Shown here: one piece after another, positions 1 to 7,310 of the stretch | How the letters are laid out: every line of letters begins with the position of its first letter | Position numbering within the stretch: position 1 is the first letter of the stretch | From: Pseudomonas sp. DY-1 | GTDB lineage: Bacteria; Pseudomonadota; Gammaproteobacteria; Pseudomonadales; Pseudomonadaceae | NCBI RefSeq assembly: GCF_003626975.1 | Contig: NZ_CP032616.1 | Span: forward strand, 5,060,001-5,124,000 | DNA: 64,000 nucleotides | Direction of reading: 5' to 3' | Notes under the pieces: model-generated | The model's input: only the letters and a program-made list of their open reading frames with translations | What the model was told of the DNA's origin: nothing | Databases searched by the model: none | Translations under genes and position numbers: made by a program

Positions 1-467
1 AACTGGACGACGGCACGGTGCTGACCGAGAACAGCGCCATCCTGCCTTTCCTTGCCGACCAGGTTCCCGGTACTCCGCTGTTCGCTCCGGCCGGCAGCGC
101 CGAGCGCGGGCAGATCCAGGGCTGGCTCGGCTACCTTGCCGCGGAGGTTCACACTGCCTCATTCCGCCCGCTGAACCGCCCGGAGCGTTACTCCGCCGAC
201 GAATCCGCGCATACCGGTATCCGTGAACAGGCGCGTATTCAGTTGTTCAAGGCGTTCGAGCACATCGAGCGGCACCTGGAGGGGCGCCAGTGGCTGGTGG
301 GTGAGCGCTTCACCCTGGCGGACATTTATCTCGGCGTCTTCGCCACCTGGTTGACCCGCCTGGGTGCGCCGTTCGATGGCCTGGACAACGTCACCCGTCT
401 GCGCCAGAAGTGGCTCGAACGTCCGGCAGTGCAAGAGGCGCTGCGTGACGAGGGACTGCTCAAGTAA
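1..467 (+). CDS. Glutathione S-transferase, C-terminal part (5' end outside window)
   Basis: The reading frame is open from base 3 to the stop at 467, so the gene began before the window. The visible part starts in the end of the thioredoxin-like domain (LDDGTVLTENSAIL, the GST segment containing the Glu-Ser pair that binds the gamma-glutamyl group of glutathione) and continues through an all-helical C-terminal domain ending in a short helix near ALRDEGLLK. GSTs conjugate glutathione to electrophiles in the cytoplasm; the substrate class cannot be read from this fragment. A GC-rich hairpin (476-495) without a T tract follows the stop. Confidence 0.85.
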   Translation, partial: LDDGTVLTENSAILPFLADQVPGTPLFAPAGSAERGQIQGWLGYLAAEVHTASFRPLNRPERYSADESAHTGIREQARIQLFKAFEHIERHLEGRQWLVGERFTLADIYLGVFATWLTRLGAPFDGLDNVTRLRQKWLERPAVQEALRDEGLLK

Positions 468-617
468 CCTGACCGGCCCGGCGCGCGAGCCGGGCACCTT
501 GGCATCCACAGCAACGGGACTGGCAGGCAAGGCGATCGCCACACCTGCCAGAGGCTGAGAGAATCCTCCGGGTCGAATTCAGCGTCTTGTGCCGGGTGGA
601 TGCCCAAGGAGGAGTGC

Positions 618-1328
618 ATGGTCGCGCTGACATTGCGCCTTGCCATCCTCAGTGCGCTGCCCTACGTGCTGGTGTTCCTGGTCGACGCCATGCCCGGTCT
701 CGCGCCCGCCTGGGACTTTGCCAACGCTGCAGGCCTGTTCGGTGGCGTGATCCTCCTCCTCTTGTTCGTCTACTGCGGCCGGCCGATGTCGCGGCCGTAC
801 TTCGACGGGAAGTTCTTCATGGTCCTGCATCGTGACCTGGGCTACGCGGTGCTGATCCTGTTGGCGCTGCACGTTGGCCTGCTGCTAGTGGACGAGCCGC
901 TGGTGGTGGATTACCTGCTGCCTTCGGCTTCCCTGCCCATGCTGGCCGGCACGCTCGCTGCCTTGCTGCTGCTGATTCTCGTGCCCATCAGTCTCCCCGC
1001 CGTGCGCCAGCGCCTGTGGCGTCATCACCTGCGTTTTCGCCGTTGGCACTACGGGATCAGTTCCGTGCTGCTGGTGCTACTGGCGGTGCACGTGATCGGG
1101 ACCGGGTTCTACACCGGTGCGTGCTGGAAGGCCGTGCTCTGGGGCGTCATCACCAGCTGCGCACTGATCTGGCCCCTGCTGCCGCGTAGCCCCCTGGCGC
1201 CAGCCGAGGGGCACAGGCGTCGTAACACGGGGGGACTCGCCAGCCGGCTCTGCGCGGGCCTGTTGGTGTTCGTCCTGTGCCTGGCCGGGGGCTACGCCCT
1301 GCTGACCAACAGCGATCTGCCGCTATGA
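618..1328 (+). CDS. Ferric-reductase-like transmembrane protein (b-type cytochrome fold)
   Basis: A 236-aa, strongly hydrophobic protein with about six membrane helices. Two helices carry spaced histidines suited to b-heme ligation (HRDLGYAVLILLALHV around residues 70-86 and RRWHYG...AVHV around 140-160), the pattern of the ferric reductase-like/cytochrome b transmembrane domain. There is no FAD or NAD module, so it would be a membrane electron conduit only. I chose the ATG at 618 rather than 600 because GGAGG lies just before it. Its stop overlaps the start of the tetraheme cytochrome gene (ATGA at 1325-1328), so the two are translationally coupled and probably pass electrons to each other. 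The donor and acceptor are unknown. Confidence 0.7.
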   Translation: MVALTLRLAILSALPYVLVFLVDAMPGLAPAWDFANAAGLFGGVILLLLFVYCGRPMSRPYFDGKFFMVLHRDLGYAVLILLALHVGLLLVDEPLVVDYLLPSASLPMLAGTLAALLLLILVPISLPAVRQRLWRHHLRFRRWHYGISSVLLVLLAVHVIGTGFYTGACWKAVLWGVITSCALIWPLLPRSPLAPAEGHRRRNTGGLASRLCAGLLVFVLCLAGGYALLTNSDLPL

Positions 1329-1690
1329 AGTGGCTCTACCTGTTGGTCTGCCTCGGACTGCTGGCGCTGCTGGGCTACGGCCTTGCGCAGGGGCACGCCG
1401 AGTTGGTGCGACAGCGTCCTTTGCTGCCGCTGAACTTCGATCACGGCGTACATGGCCAGGTGAATTGCCTGAACTGCCATCACGACTACGCTGACCGCTC
1501 CCCGGCCCCGCCTTCCGGTGACCGCACTTGCCTGTTCTGCCACAAGAGGTCTCAGGAGCTGGCCGTGCGCATTGAGCAGGACTTCCACCAACTCTGCCGG
1601 GGCTGCCACCTGGAACGGGTGCAGGCCATCGAGGCCGCCGGCCCGGTGCGGGCCTGTCAGCAATGCCATGCGCCCGCGATTCTTCCGTAG
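1325..1690 (+). CDS. Small tetraheme c-type cytochrome, membrane-anchored or exported
   Basis: A 121-aa protein with an N-terminal hydrophobic signal/anchor (residues 1-20) and four CxxCH heme-binding motifs (CLNCH, CLFCH, CRGCH, CQQCH) within about 80 residues. Extra histidines (FDHGVHG, CHHDY, DFHQ) could be distal ligands. Motif density and size resemble class III cytochromes (c3/c7-like), which act in the periplasm. Its ATG overlaps the stop of the upstream ferric-reductase-like gene by four bases, implying co-expression as a quinone- or membrane-to-periplasm electron relay. The physiological partner is inferred only from this pairing. A REP palindrome follows immediately. Confidence 0.8.
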   Translation: MKWLYLLVCLGLLALLGYGLAQGHAELVRQRPLLPLNFDHGVHGQVNCLNCHHDYADRSPAPPSGDRTCLFCHKRSQELAVRIEQDFHQLCRGCHLERVQAIEAAGPVRACQQCHAPAILP

Positions 1691-1745
1691 GAGCGAGCTT
1701 GCTCGCGAACTATCGTGCTCGGAGTTCTCGCGAGCAAGAACTCGG
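1687..1745. repeat. REP-type palindromic repeat pair
   Basis: GTAGGAGCGAGCTTGCTCG (1687-1705) is a typical Pseudomonas REP palindrome. An inverted partner, TTCTCGCGAGCAAGAACTC, lies at 1725-1743, making a two-copy inverted cluster. It sits just after the cytochrome stop and could act as a transcription or mRNA-decay boundary. Confidence 0.8.
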
Positions 1746-1902
1746 CGTCTCCCTCGCTTCTACACGTTTCTTAAAATTAATGAAATTTGCTCACAAGCAC
1801 ATGCAATTTTCTTGGGATTATCACAGCAGTCAGCCAGCCCTACAGTGAACGCAACTCAAACAGAAAGCCCGCGCGGTGCGGGTTCCACACAGGAGAGTTG
1901 CT

Positions 1903-2733
1903 ATGCGTACCTGGTTCATTACTGGAGCTTCCCGTGGTCTTGGCGCCCTCATCGCTGCAAAAGCGCTGGAGGTAGGCGATGCGGTGATCGCCACCGCCCG
2001 TAAACCCGAAGACGTGATTGCCCGCCTGGGCGAACATCCCAACCTGCTGGCCGTGCGCCTCGATGTAACCCGCGAAAGCGAGGCCCATGAGGCGGTCGCC
2101 GAAGGTATCAAGCGCTTCGGCCGCATCGACATCCTGCTGAACAACGCCGGCTACGGCATTCTCGGTGCGGTAGAGGAAACCAGTGCCGCCGAAGTCGAGC
2201 GCATCTACGCCACCAACGTGTTCGGCCTGCTCAACGTCACCCGTGCCGTGTTGCCGCACATGCGTCGCCAGCGTTCCGGCCACGTCGTCAACATTTCCTC
2301 GCTGGGCGGCTACCACGCCTACTACGGCTGGGGTGTCTATGGCTCCACCAAGTTCGCCGTGGAAGGTCTCAGTGAAGCGCTGCACCAGGAGCTGGCGCCG
2401 CTGGGCGTGAACGTCACTGTGGTCGAACCGGGCTTCTTCCGCACCGACTTCCTCGATGACCAGTCGCTGGTGAAGACCGCCCTGGAGCTGCCCGACTACG
2501 ACGAAACGGTGGGCGCCATGCGCCGCTTCGCCGAAGGCGCCAACCACGCCCAGCCGGGTGACCCGAGCAAGTTCGCCGGCGCCATGCTGGAGCTGGTGAA
2601 CGCCGCCAACCCGCCGCAGCGCCTGGCCCTGGGCAGCGACGCCGTCGCTCGCATCGCCGCCAAGCACAGTCTGGTTGATGGCGAAGTGGCTGAATGGAAA
2701 GTGCTGTCGATGTCCACCGACTTCGGGGACTGA
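1903..2733 (+). CDS. Short-chain dehydrogenase/reductase (classical SDR)
   Basis: A 276-aa cytosolic NAD(P)-dependent oxidoreductase. The Rossmann signature TGASRGLG is at residues 7-14, the structural NNAG motif near residue 75, a Ser in the NISSLGG strand, and the YGSTK active site (YxxxK) near 145-150, so the Ser-Tyr-Lys catalytic set is complete. The length fits the classical SDR family. The start at 1903 is preceded by AGGAGAG at good spacing; an upstream in-frame GTG at 1876 lacks one. The family is too broad to name a substrate. It is transcribed toward a DUF2790 gene 29 nt downstream. Confidence 0.85.
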   Translation: MRTWFITGASRGLGALIAAKALEVGDAVIATARKPEDVIARLGEHPNLLAVRLDVTRESEAHEAVAEGIKRFGRIDILLNNAGYGILGAVEETSAAEVERIYATNVFGLLNVTRAVLPHMRRQRSGHVVNISSLGGYHAYYGWGVYGSTKFAVEGLSEALHQELAPLGVNVTVVEPGFFRTDFLDDQSLVKTALELPDYDETVGAMRRFAEGANHAQPGDPSKFAGAMLELVNAANPPQRLALGSDAVARIAAKHSLVDGEVAEWKVLSMSTDFGD

Positions 2734-2762
2734 TCCACCCGTCCAGCCTGGAGGACAACCTG

Positions 2763-3032
2763 ATGAAAGCAACCCTGATCGCCTTGGCCGGTGGCCTGTT
2801 GTCCACACAGATAGTGGTCGCTGCTGAGCTGGGCCCGACGTCGACCCTGAACGCTGCGGACAAGGGCGGGAAGTATCACTACGGAATGGACCTGGACATC
2901 GCCCAGGTGTTGTCCCACAGCGAGATTCCCAACGTCTGCAAGGTGGTGCCGGCGGAAATGACCTACGTGGACTCCGAAGGAGAGCACCACACCCTGCAAT
3001 ACAAGGTCATGGGGACGGGTTGTCACGGGTGA
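2763..3032 (+). CDS. DUF2790 domain small exported protein
   Basis: An 89-aa protein with a signal peptide (MKATLIALAGGLLSTQIVVA, cut after VVAAE) followed by a compact domain. That domain has two cysteines (NVCKVV, GTGCHG) likely to form a disulfide, and the conserved features of the Pseudomonas DUF2790 family (DIAQVLSHSEI, CKVVPAEMTY, YKVMGTGC). The family is periplasmic and of unknown function, often responsive to metal or oxidative stress in pseudomonads, as I recall. GGAGG lies 7 nt upstream of the ATG. It may be cotranscribed with the SDR gene and is closed by a strong terminator. Confidence 0.75.
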   Translation: MKATLIALAGGLLSTQIVVAAELGPTSTLNAADKGGKYHYGMDLDIAQVLSHSEIPNVCKVVPAEMTYVDSEGEHHTLQYKVMGTGCHG

Positions 3033-3052
3033 AGCCCAGACGCGCCACACGA

Positions 3053-3094
3053 TGAAAAAAGCCCCTGGAGATCGCCTGGTCTCCAGGGGCTTTG
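3053..3094 (+). terminator. Rho-independent terminator after the DUF2790 gene
   Basis: An 11-bp stem, GCCCCTGGAGA/TCTCCAGGGGC (3061-3071 with 3080-3090), is flanked by A6 on the left and TTT on the right. It therefore can work in both directions, although no converging gene ends nearby. Confidence 0.85.
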
Positions 3095-3120
3095 CACATG
3101 CTGCCGACGAGTAACGGTCC

Positions 3121-3191
3121 GTAGGATGGGTAGAGCCTGCGATACCCATCGACCATGATGCGCATGGGTTTCGTTCCTCAACCCGTCCTAC
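3121..3191. repeat. Interspersed palindromic element (GTAGGATGGGT type)
   Basis: The ends GTAGGATGGGT (3121-3131) and ACCCGTCCTAC (3181-3191) are inverted, and an inner ACCCAT/ATGGGT pair (3144-3149 and 3164-3169) makes a second stem. It looks like a nonautonomous repeat found between genes in pseudomonads. There is no coding potential. Confidence 0.55.
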
Positions 3192-3325
3192 CCGCCACGC
3201 AGGTCTTTTCTGCCGTCTTGACGCGTTATTCATGGTCAAACGGCCCGTCTAGGCGGATGCTCGTGGCATGAGCTTTTTTCCAACAACGCGCGGTCCCAGC
3301 GGCGCGAGTTCAAGGACCTTACGCC

Positions 3326-4063
3326 ATGTCGGTAATCGAACCCCTGCTGCTGAGCACCGTGCGCATTTGCACCCTGGCCGGTACGCGCGTGCTGACCAAT
3401 GCCAGCGGATTCTTCTTTGCGCGTGACGAGCGCCTGTTCCTGGTCACCAGTCGGCACGTGGTGCTGGATGCTCCGAGCCGGCATTTCCCCGATCGACTCG
3501 AAATCGAACTGCACACGGATCTTCACAACATGGCCCAATCCTGCGGCTTCTCCGTGCCCTTGTATCGCGACCGGGAAAGCCTGTGGCGACAGGGGCGGGA
3601 TACGGCAGGTGGCGTCGATGTGGCGCTGATCGAGATCGAGCGCTCGGCGTTGCCGGCTGCCACGGTCTACCACGCATTCACGCCGAGGCACCTGCAACTG
3701 CCCGGCGAGCCCATCGAAGTCGGCACCGCGCTATTGGTTGTGGGTTTTCCCCTGGGCTTTCACGACAGCCTTCATCACATGCCGGTGGTACGGCATGCCA
3801 TTGTCGCGTCGTCGTTCGGCCTGCGCTTCCAGGGACAGGGCTATTTCCTCACCGATGCACGCACCCATCGTGGCACCAGTGGCGCGCCGGTGGTGATGCG
3901 CGCGCCGGAAGAGTGCCAGGATCTTGGGGCACTGCCCTGGATGTTGCTCGGCGTCCACTCGGCACGCCTGGACCTTGGCAGCCGCGACCTCGTGCAGGAC
4001 GAAGCGCTTGGGCTCAATTGCACCTGGTATGCCGACATCCTCATGACCCTGAGCGAGACCTGA
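3326..4063 (+). CDS. Trypsin-like serine protease domain protein, no signal peptide
   Basis: A 245-aa protein made almost entirely of a chymotrypsin-fold domain. The catalytic triad can be assigned as His44 (VTSRHVV), Asp98 (GGVDVALIE) and Ser185 (GTSGAP), with the usual GxSG-like surroundings. There is no signal peptide, membrane helix or PDZ domain, so unlike DegP/DegS-type enzymes it should stay in the cytoplasm unless anchored by a partner. Similar stand-alone proteases are often annotated as hypothetical or trypsin-like peptidase. It is followed by a 79-nt gap holding the terminator of the opposing gene. Substrate unknown. Confidence 0.7.
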   Translation: MSVIEPLLLSTVRICTLAGTRVLTNASGFFFARDERLFLVTSRHVVLDAPSRHFPDRLEIELHTDLHNMAQSCGFSVPLYRDRESLWRQGRDTAGGVDVALIEIERSALPAATVYHAFTPRHLQLPGEPIEVGTALLVVGFPLGFHDSLHHMPVVRHAIVASSFGLRFQGQGYFLTDARTHRGTSGAPVVMRAPEECQDLGALPWMLLGVHSARLDLGSRDLVQDEALGLNCTWYADILMTLSET

Positions 4064-4095
4064 AGAAAACGTTGCCAGGTGTCCATGCTGCTGGC

Positions 4096-4120
4096 CTAAA
4101 AAAGCCCGCACGGGGCGGGC
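4096..4120 (-). terminator. Rho-independent terminator for the small gene at 4143-4352
   Basis: Read on the minus strand, GCCCGC-CCCGT-GCGGGC is followed by TTTTTT. It lies 23 nt past the stop of the leftward hypothetical gene. Confidence 0.75.
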
Positions 4121-4142
4121 TGTGGCAACGTGGCCTCGGCAG

Positions 4143-4352
4143 CTATGAGTCAGCCATGAGGTCCACAATGGTTTCGCTGATGAAATCGGCGTTGGCCTCC
4201 AGGGTCGCCAGGCGATGGCAGATCTGCTCAGAGGCGTCCGGTGAGCCGCATTGGTCGATCCAGATCGCCAGTTCGACAAGGGCCGCACCCAGCATGATCT
4301 GATTCATGTGGATGCGATGGAGCACGAGCGGCAGCGCATCACGCTTGGCCAT
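4143..4352 (-). CDS. Small hypothetical helical protein (69 aa)
   Basis: Not recognised. The 69-aa product starting MAKRDALPLVLHRIHMNQIM is predicted to be mostly helical and amphipathic, with two cysteines (DQCGS, QICHR) and an acidic C-terminus. I chose the ATG at 4352 because GAGG sits 5 nt upstream; the frame stays open to 4400 without a better site. It ends in a good terminator and lies 41 nt downstream of another small leftward gene, so the two probably form a short operon at the left edge of the stress-gene region. Confidence 0.55.
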   Translation of the reverse strand: MAKRDALPLVLHRIHMNQIMLGAALVELAIWIDQCGSPDASEQICHRLATLEANADFISETIVDLMADS

Positions 4353-4393
4353 GGAAACCTCGGGGTGAGACTCATCGTGGACGCCGTTGCAGG

Positions 4394-4636
4394 TCAGCAC
4401 TCGCGCGAACTGAACACTGGCGCGCCGTGAGTATCGAATCCCAGGACCTTGTCCAGCGCACGTTCCGCTGCGCTGATCGCTTCTGAAAGTCGAGAAAAGC
4501 TGGTGCCGTCATAAACCTGGTGAAAGCGTACTTCCGTGCCGCTGTTGCGCGTTTTGAATGCGACGAATGCCAGCGCATGGTCACCATTCATCTGGGCCTG
4601 GCTCCATGCAACGTGCTCGGGGAAGTCTCGTTTCAT
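4394..4636 (-). CDS. Small hypothetical protein (80 aa)
   Basis: Not recognised. The 80-aa product starting MKRDFPEHVAWSQAQM looks like one alpha/beta domain (FVAFKTRN, VRFHQVYDG) followed by a helix. The ATG at 4636 has GAGG 5 nt upstream; an internal ATG at 4591 also has AGG at good spacing. A degenerate copy of the regional motif (GAGCA-TTGG-CATAC, 4649-4666) is just upstream. It would be too close to the start at 4636 but normally placed for the start at 4591, so the start is uncertain. Confidence 0.5.
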   Translation of the reverse strand: MKRDFPEHVAWSQAQMNGDHALAFVAFKTRNSGTEVRFHQVYDGTSFSRLSEAISAAERALDKVLGFDTHGAPVFSSREC

Positions 4637-4976
4637 GGTGGCCTCGGTCTGTGTATGCCAATGCTCGGATTTCCACTATCTACCCACAGACCGGCAATTG
4701 CTTGGCTTTATTGGTAAACCGGACCAAGGGTCCTGCACGGCCAGCCGGCAGGCCCTTTCGCCAGGAAGGCGGCCAGATCTCCGGTGGGGCAGATCCGTCA
4801 TAAAAATCCAAGGTTCGTGATCAGGAGTTATTGGCGTCGATGGTACTTGGGTGTTGGGTTTAATACTTGTGTATAGGTTGAGCATATTTATTGATTAATG
4901 GATTTAATCCTCCGCACAAATGAAGCTCTGCGGCCCTGGCGATATATTCGGCATCAAGGGTTCGGAGGGCTTCATC
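4637..4976. other. Intergenic region, about 340 bp
   Basis: It separates the leftward small genes from the rightward LRAT-type gene. It holds the degenerate regional motif at 4649-4666 (minus) and an AT-rich stretch (about 4845-4920) likely to contain the promoter of the LRAT-type gene. No credible gene or repeat is visible. Confidence 0.5.
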
Positions 4977-5582
4977 ATGAGGCACTTCACAGATGAATTA
5001 GCGGACAGTTTTTCGGCGATTCGCCCAGCACTGTTTGCCTGCTTGACCCTGCTAACTACCCGCATCGTCCGTCAGCTGAATGCTCTGATACCAGAGCGGA
5101 AGCCTTTCGCCAAAGCGCGCGGCCGGGGACAGTTGACAGGCCCTTCAGCGGGTTCGTTGTTCAGGCTGGAAGATATCAAGCAAGGCGCAAGCAGCTTGCC
5201 TGTCGGTTCGCATTTGATTAGCCCGCGCACGCTTTATGCGCATCACGGAATTTATCTTGGTGGCGGTAATGTCGTTCACTACTCCGGATTCGCTAGTTCG
5301 ATAAAACCCGGCCCCGTTGAAGTGACCGATCTTGAGTGCTTCGCCAATGGACATGATGTCTGGATAGTTCAAGAACAATGCCGATATTCCAGCGATGAAA
5401 TCGCAAGTCGGGCGCGCTCAAGAGTGGGTGAGAATCAGTACAGGTTGCTTTCGAATAACTGCGAGCATTTTTGCAACTGGTGCATTAGCGGAGAAAGCTA
5501 CAGCTCTCAAATTAATGCCTGTCTCCAATTCCCGCGCCACGTATTCTCTTTGATCTCGGCGTCTCAACCTTCCTTCATTTGA
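4977..5582 (+). CDS. LRAT-domain (NlpC/P60-like fold) protein
   Basis: A 201-aa protein. Residues 75-170 match the lecithin-retinol-acyltransferase-like permuted papain fold: PVGSHL, then YAHHGIYLGGG (catalytic His90), VVHYSG, and the nucleophile motif NNCEHF (Cys162). A hydrophobic helix at 18-31 could anchor it. Relatives include acyltransferases and phospholipases that form an acyl-cysteine intermediate; bacterial members are poorly known. The start at 4977 follows GGAGGG; an ATG at 4920 has no such site. Codon use is noticeably more AT-rich than in its neighbours, which suggests horizontal transfer. Confidence 0.7.
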   Translation: MRHFTDELADSFSAIRPALFACLTLLTTRIVRQLNALIPERKPFAKARGRGQLTGPSAGSLFRLEDIKQGASSLPVGSHLISPRTLYAHHGIYLGGGNVVHYSGFASSIKPGPVEVTDLECFANGHDVWIVQEQCRYSSDEIASRARSRVGENQYRLLSNNCEHFCNWCISGESYSSQINACLQFPRHVFSLISASQPSFI

Positions 5583-5691
5583 ACCTGGGTAATGGTTTGT
5601 GCGGTAGAAAGCACTTGTGGTCTGGAGGAAGGGCGCGGCGCGAGCGACGCGCTTCCATATTCCTCAGTGCATTTGCAGATCGAGGCGTGCG

Positions 5692-6015
5692 TCAGCTACG
5701 ACGGGCCAGCACGAACCCGAACAGGAAGGCTGCGGCGGCGCTGGCGCCTATCACTTTCCAGGGTTGCTCGTGGACATAGTCATTGGTGGCGGCAGCGCTC
5801 TTGCGGCTTTGCTGAGCGAGCTTGTCACCCAGTTGCTCCATCGACGCCCTCGCCGCTGATATCCGTTCGCTGAGCATGGCCTGGGCTTGTGTCAGCTCCT
5901 CCGCGCTAAGCGAGGTAGTGTCCTTCATCAGGTCTTCGACATCTGCCAGAAAGCTGTGAAACTCCTGGCTGGAGCTGTTGCTGTTCGATCTGAGACCGTT
6001 CGATTTGGTAGGCAT
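5692..6015 (-). CDS. DUF883 family protein (YqjD/ElaB-like), membrane-anchored
   Basis: A 107-aa protein with a long charged helix (residues 15-75, predicted coiled coil), then the hallmark EQPWKVIGASAAAAFLFGFVLARRS tail split between a short linker and one C-terminal membrane helix ending in RR. E. coli YqjD and ElaB, of the same family, are tail-anchored inner-membrane proteins that bind stationary-phase ribosomes. GGAG precedes the ATG. A partial copy of the regional motif (6123-6140) lies 107 nt upstream, so it probably belongs to the same stress regulon as its neighbours. Confidence 0.85.
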   Translation of the reverse strand: MPTKSNGLRSNSNSSSQEFHSFLADVEDLMKDTTSLSAEELTQAQAMLSERISAARASMEQLGDKLAQQSRKSAAATNDYVHEQPWKVIGASAAAAFLFGFVLARRS

Positions 6016-6122
6016 GAGGTGACTCCATTGATGGGTTGATGTGGTGCTGGCGGGCCTCGAGTCTTTCGCTCGAAGGCGTCCGAAGTAGTTGACTGTTCAC
6101 ATTGACCCCATCTTCTCGGCCC

Positions 6123-6140
6123 GTCGGTTCGCTGTGCCGC
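6123..6140 (-). promoter_or_regulatory. Partial regional motif upstream of the DUF883 gene
   Basis: GCGGC-ACAG-CGAAC-CGAC. Only the right half and the CGAC tail fit the consensus GTGCG-NTRN-CGNAC-MGAC. It is 107 nt before the start, similar to the 98-101 nt class of sites. Confidence 0.4.
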
Positions 6141-6824
6141 TTAGCCGAGCAGCTTGCTGTAGGAGTCTGTCGTTGCGCAGTAACATTCGCAGGCCGCTGC
6201 TTCGAGCCCTGCGCGATCGAGGATGGTGATTTCGCCGCGGGTATAGCGGATGAGGTGTTGTTCCTGCAGCGCCCCTGCGGCCACCGTGATGCCACTCCGA
6301 CGCACGCCGAGCATGTCAGCGAGAAACTCATGGGTGAGGTGGAAATGGTCGCCCTGCGCCCGGTCGTGGGTCATCAGCAGCCAGCGCGCCAACCGTGGCT
6401 GGATCTCATGGAAATGGATGCAGGCGGCCGATTGCGACAGTTGCGTCATCGATATGTAGAGGTAGCGATTCAAGCTGCGTTGCAGGTCGGGGCATTCGTG
6501 CAACTCGTGCAGAAGGTGGGCGGATGAAATGCGCAGGGCGTTTCCGGCACCTTGCACAACTGCGCGGATTGGCGCCTTGCGTACCCCCAGTATCAATGTG
6601 ACGCCCAGCATGCCTTCGCTGCCGATCAGGCCCATTTCCAGCGGCCTATGGGAATCCAGATGGGTCACCAGCGAAATGAAACCGGTAATCGGGAAGTAGG
6701 CATGCCTGTATATCCGACCTGTTTCGCAAAGAAGGCTGCCAAAGACCAACTCTACCGATTCGCAGTGATTGAGAATCCTGTTGCGCTCTTTGCTCGGGAT
6801 GCCATTGAGAAGTTGGTTGGTCAC
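6141..6824 (-). CDS. Crp/Fnr family transcriptional regulator (copy 1)
   Basis: A 227-aa regulator with an N-terminal cyclic-nucleotide-binding-like beta barrel (residues 10-140, with HAYFPITGFISLV and GLIGSEGMLG) and a C-terminal winged helix (EFLADMLGVRRSGITVAAGALQ). It lacks the N-terminal cysteine cluster of FNR, so it is not an Fe-S oxygen sensor; its effector is unknown. The GTG start follows GGGAGG. It is paralogous to the regulator at 11619-12356, most closely in the DNA-binding helix. It is divergent from a 48-aa Lmo0937-type gene, and each direction of the 288-bp spacer has its own copy of the regional motif. Confidence 0.88.
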   Translation of the reverse strand: MTNQLLNGIPSKERNRILNHCESVELVFGSLLCETGRIYRHAYFPITGFISLVTHLDSHRPLEMGLIGSEGMLGVTLILGVRKAPIRAVVQGAGNALRISSAHLLHELHECPDLQRSLNRYLYISMTQLSQSAACIHFHEIQPRLARWLLMTHDRAQGDHFHLTHEFLADMLGVRRSGITVAAGALQEQHLIRYTRGEITILDRAGLEAAACECYCATTDSYSKLLG

Positions 6825-6922
6825 TATGGTCGCCTCCCTTTGCCCTGTCGCACGCGCGGGTCCTGGACGGTGCGATAGGGCGGCTAGGTCATGCTGCACT
6901 CTTGCGCCCAGTGGTCGCGGCG

Positions 6923-6940
6923 GTCTGTTCGTTAGGACAC
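6923..6940 (-). promoter_or_regulatory. Regional motif, site A (upstream of Crp/Fnr copy 1)
   Basis: GTGTC-CTAA-CGAAC-AGAC on the minus strand, 98 nt before the GTG start at 6824. It fits GTGCG-NTRN-CGNAC-MGAC with two differences in the left half and suggests autoregulation. Confidence 0.6.
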
Positions 6941-7027
6941 GCAAGCGGGATGGATTGCGGTCGAGGGCGCGAGGGCCATGGGGAAGTGTTGCGCCCGGCC
7001 TGTTTGCGGTGAAGCTGCTGGCCTTGA

Positions 7028-7045
7028 GTGCGATACCGTACAGAC
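7028..7045 (+). promoter_or_regulatory. Regional motif, site B (upstream of Lmo0937-type gene 1)
   Basis: GTGCG-ATAC-CGTAC-AGAC, 67 nt before the start at 7113. It begins a leader (7028-7090) clearly similar to the leader of the second Lmo0937-type gene (12452-12515), including a shared GGATGCAACCTG. Confidence 0.65.
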
Positions 7046-7112
7046 CGTCCTTCCGGCGCGGATGCAACCTGCAACAAGGCAGGTATTTGCCATGACGCAG
7101 CGGAGAATGGAC

Positions 7113-7259
7113 ATGTTCGAATTCGTCGTAATCGGATTGTTGGCCCTGTGGGCGTTGGGACTGCTTACGTCCTTCTACATGGGGGGACTCATCCACATCC
7201 TGCTGTTTCTGTCGATCGCGCTGGTCATGTTCCGGTCCAGGCTGGGACGGCGAGAGTGA
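7113..7259 (+). CDS. Lmo0937-family small membrane protein (48 aa), copy 1
   Basis: A 48-aa peptide with two closely spaced membrane helices joined by TSFYMGGLIHILL, a layout typical of the Lmo0937/DUF5670 family (function unknown, often stress induced). GGAG is 7 nt before the ATG at 7113; the ATG at 7107 is too close to it. It aligns along its whole length with the 48-aa product at 12536-12682 (LWALGLLTSFYMGG versus LWVLGLITSYSMGG). Both are adjacent to a Crp/Fnr regulator, so the pair looks like a duplicated module. Confidence 0.8.
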   Translation: MFEFVVIGLLALWALGLLTSFYMGGLIHILLFLSIALVMFRSRLGRRE

Positions 7260-7310
7260 GCCCAAGACGTCCTGGCAATCACAAAGCCCCCGCCGCGAGG
7301 GGCATACCGT

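Noticed and set aside
1840..2808. A 322-codon minus-strand frame over the SDR gene
   Set aside because: The SDR on the plus strand has all catalytic motifs and a ribosome binding site; the antisense frame does not.
4649..4666. A possible regional motif upstream of the 80-aa gene (GAGCA-TTGG-CATAC-ACAG)
   Set aside because: Half sites are plausible but the tail is shifted and the distance to the preferred start is far too short; kept only as a remark.
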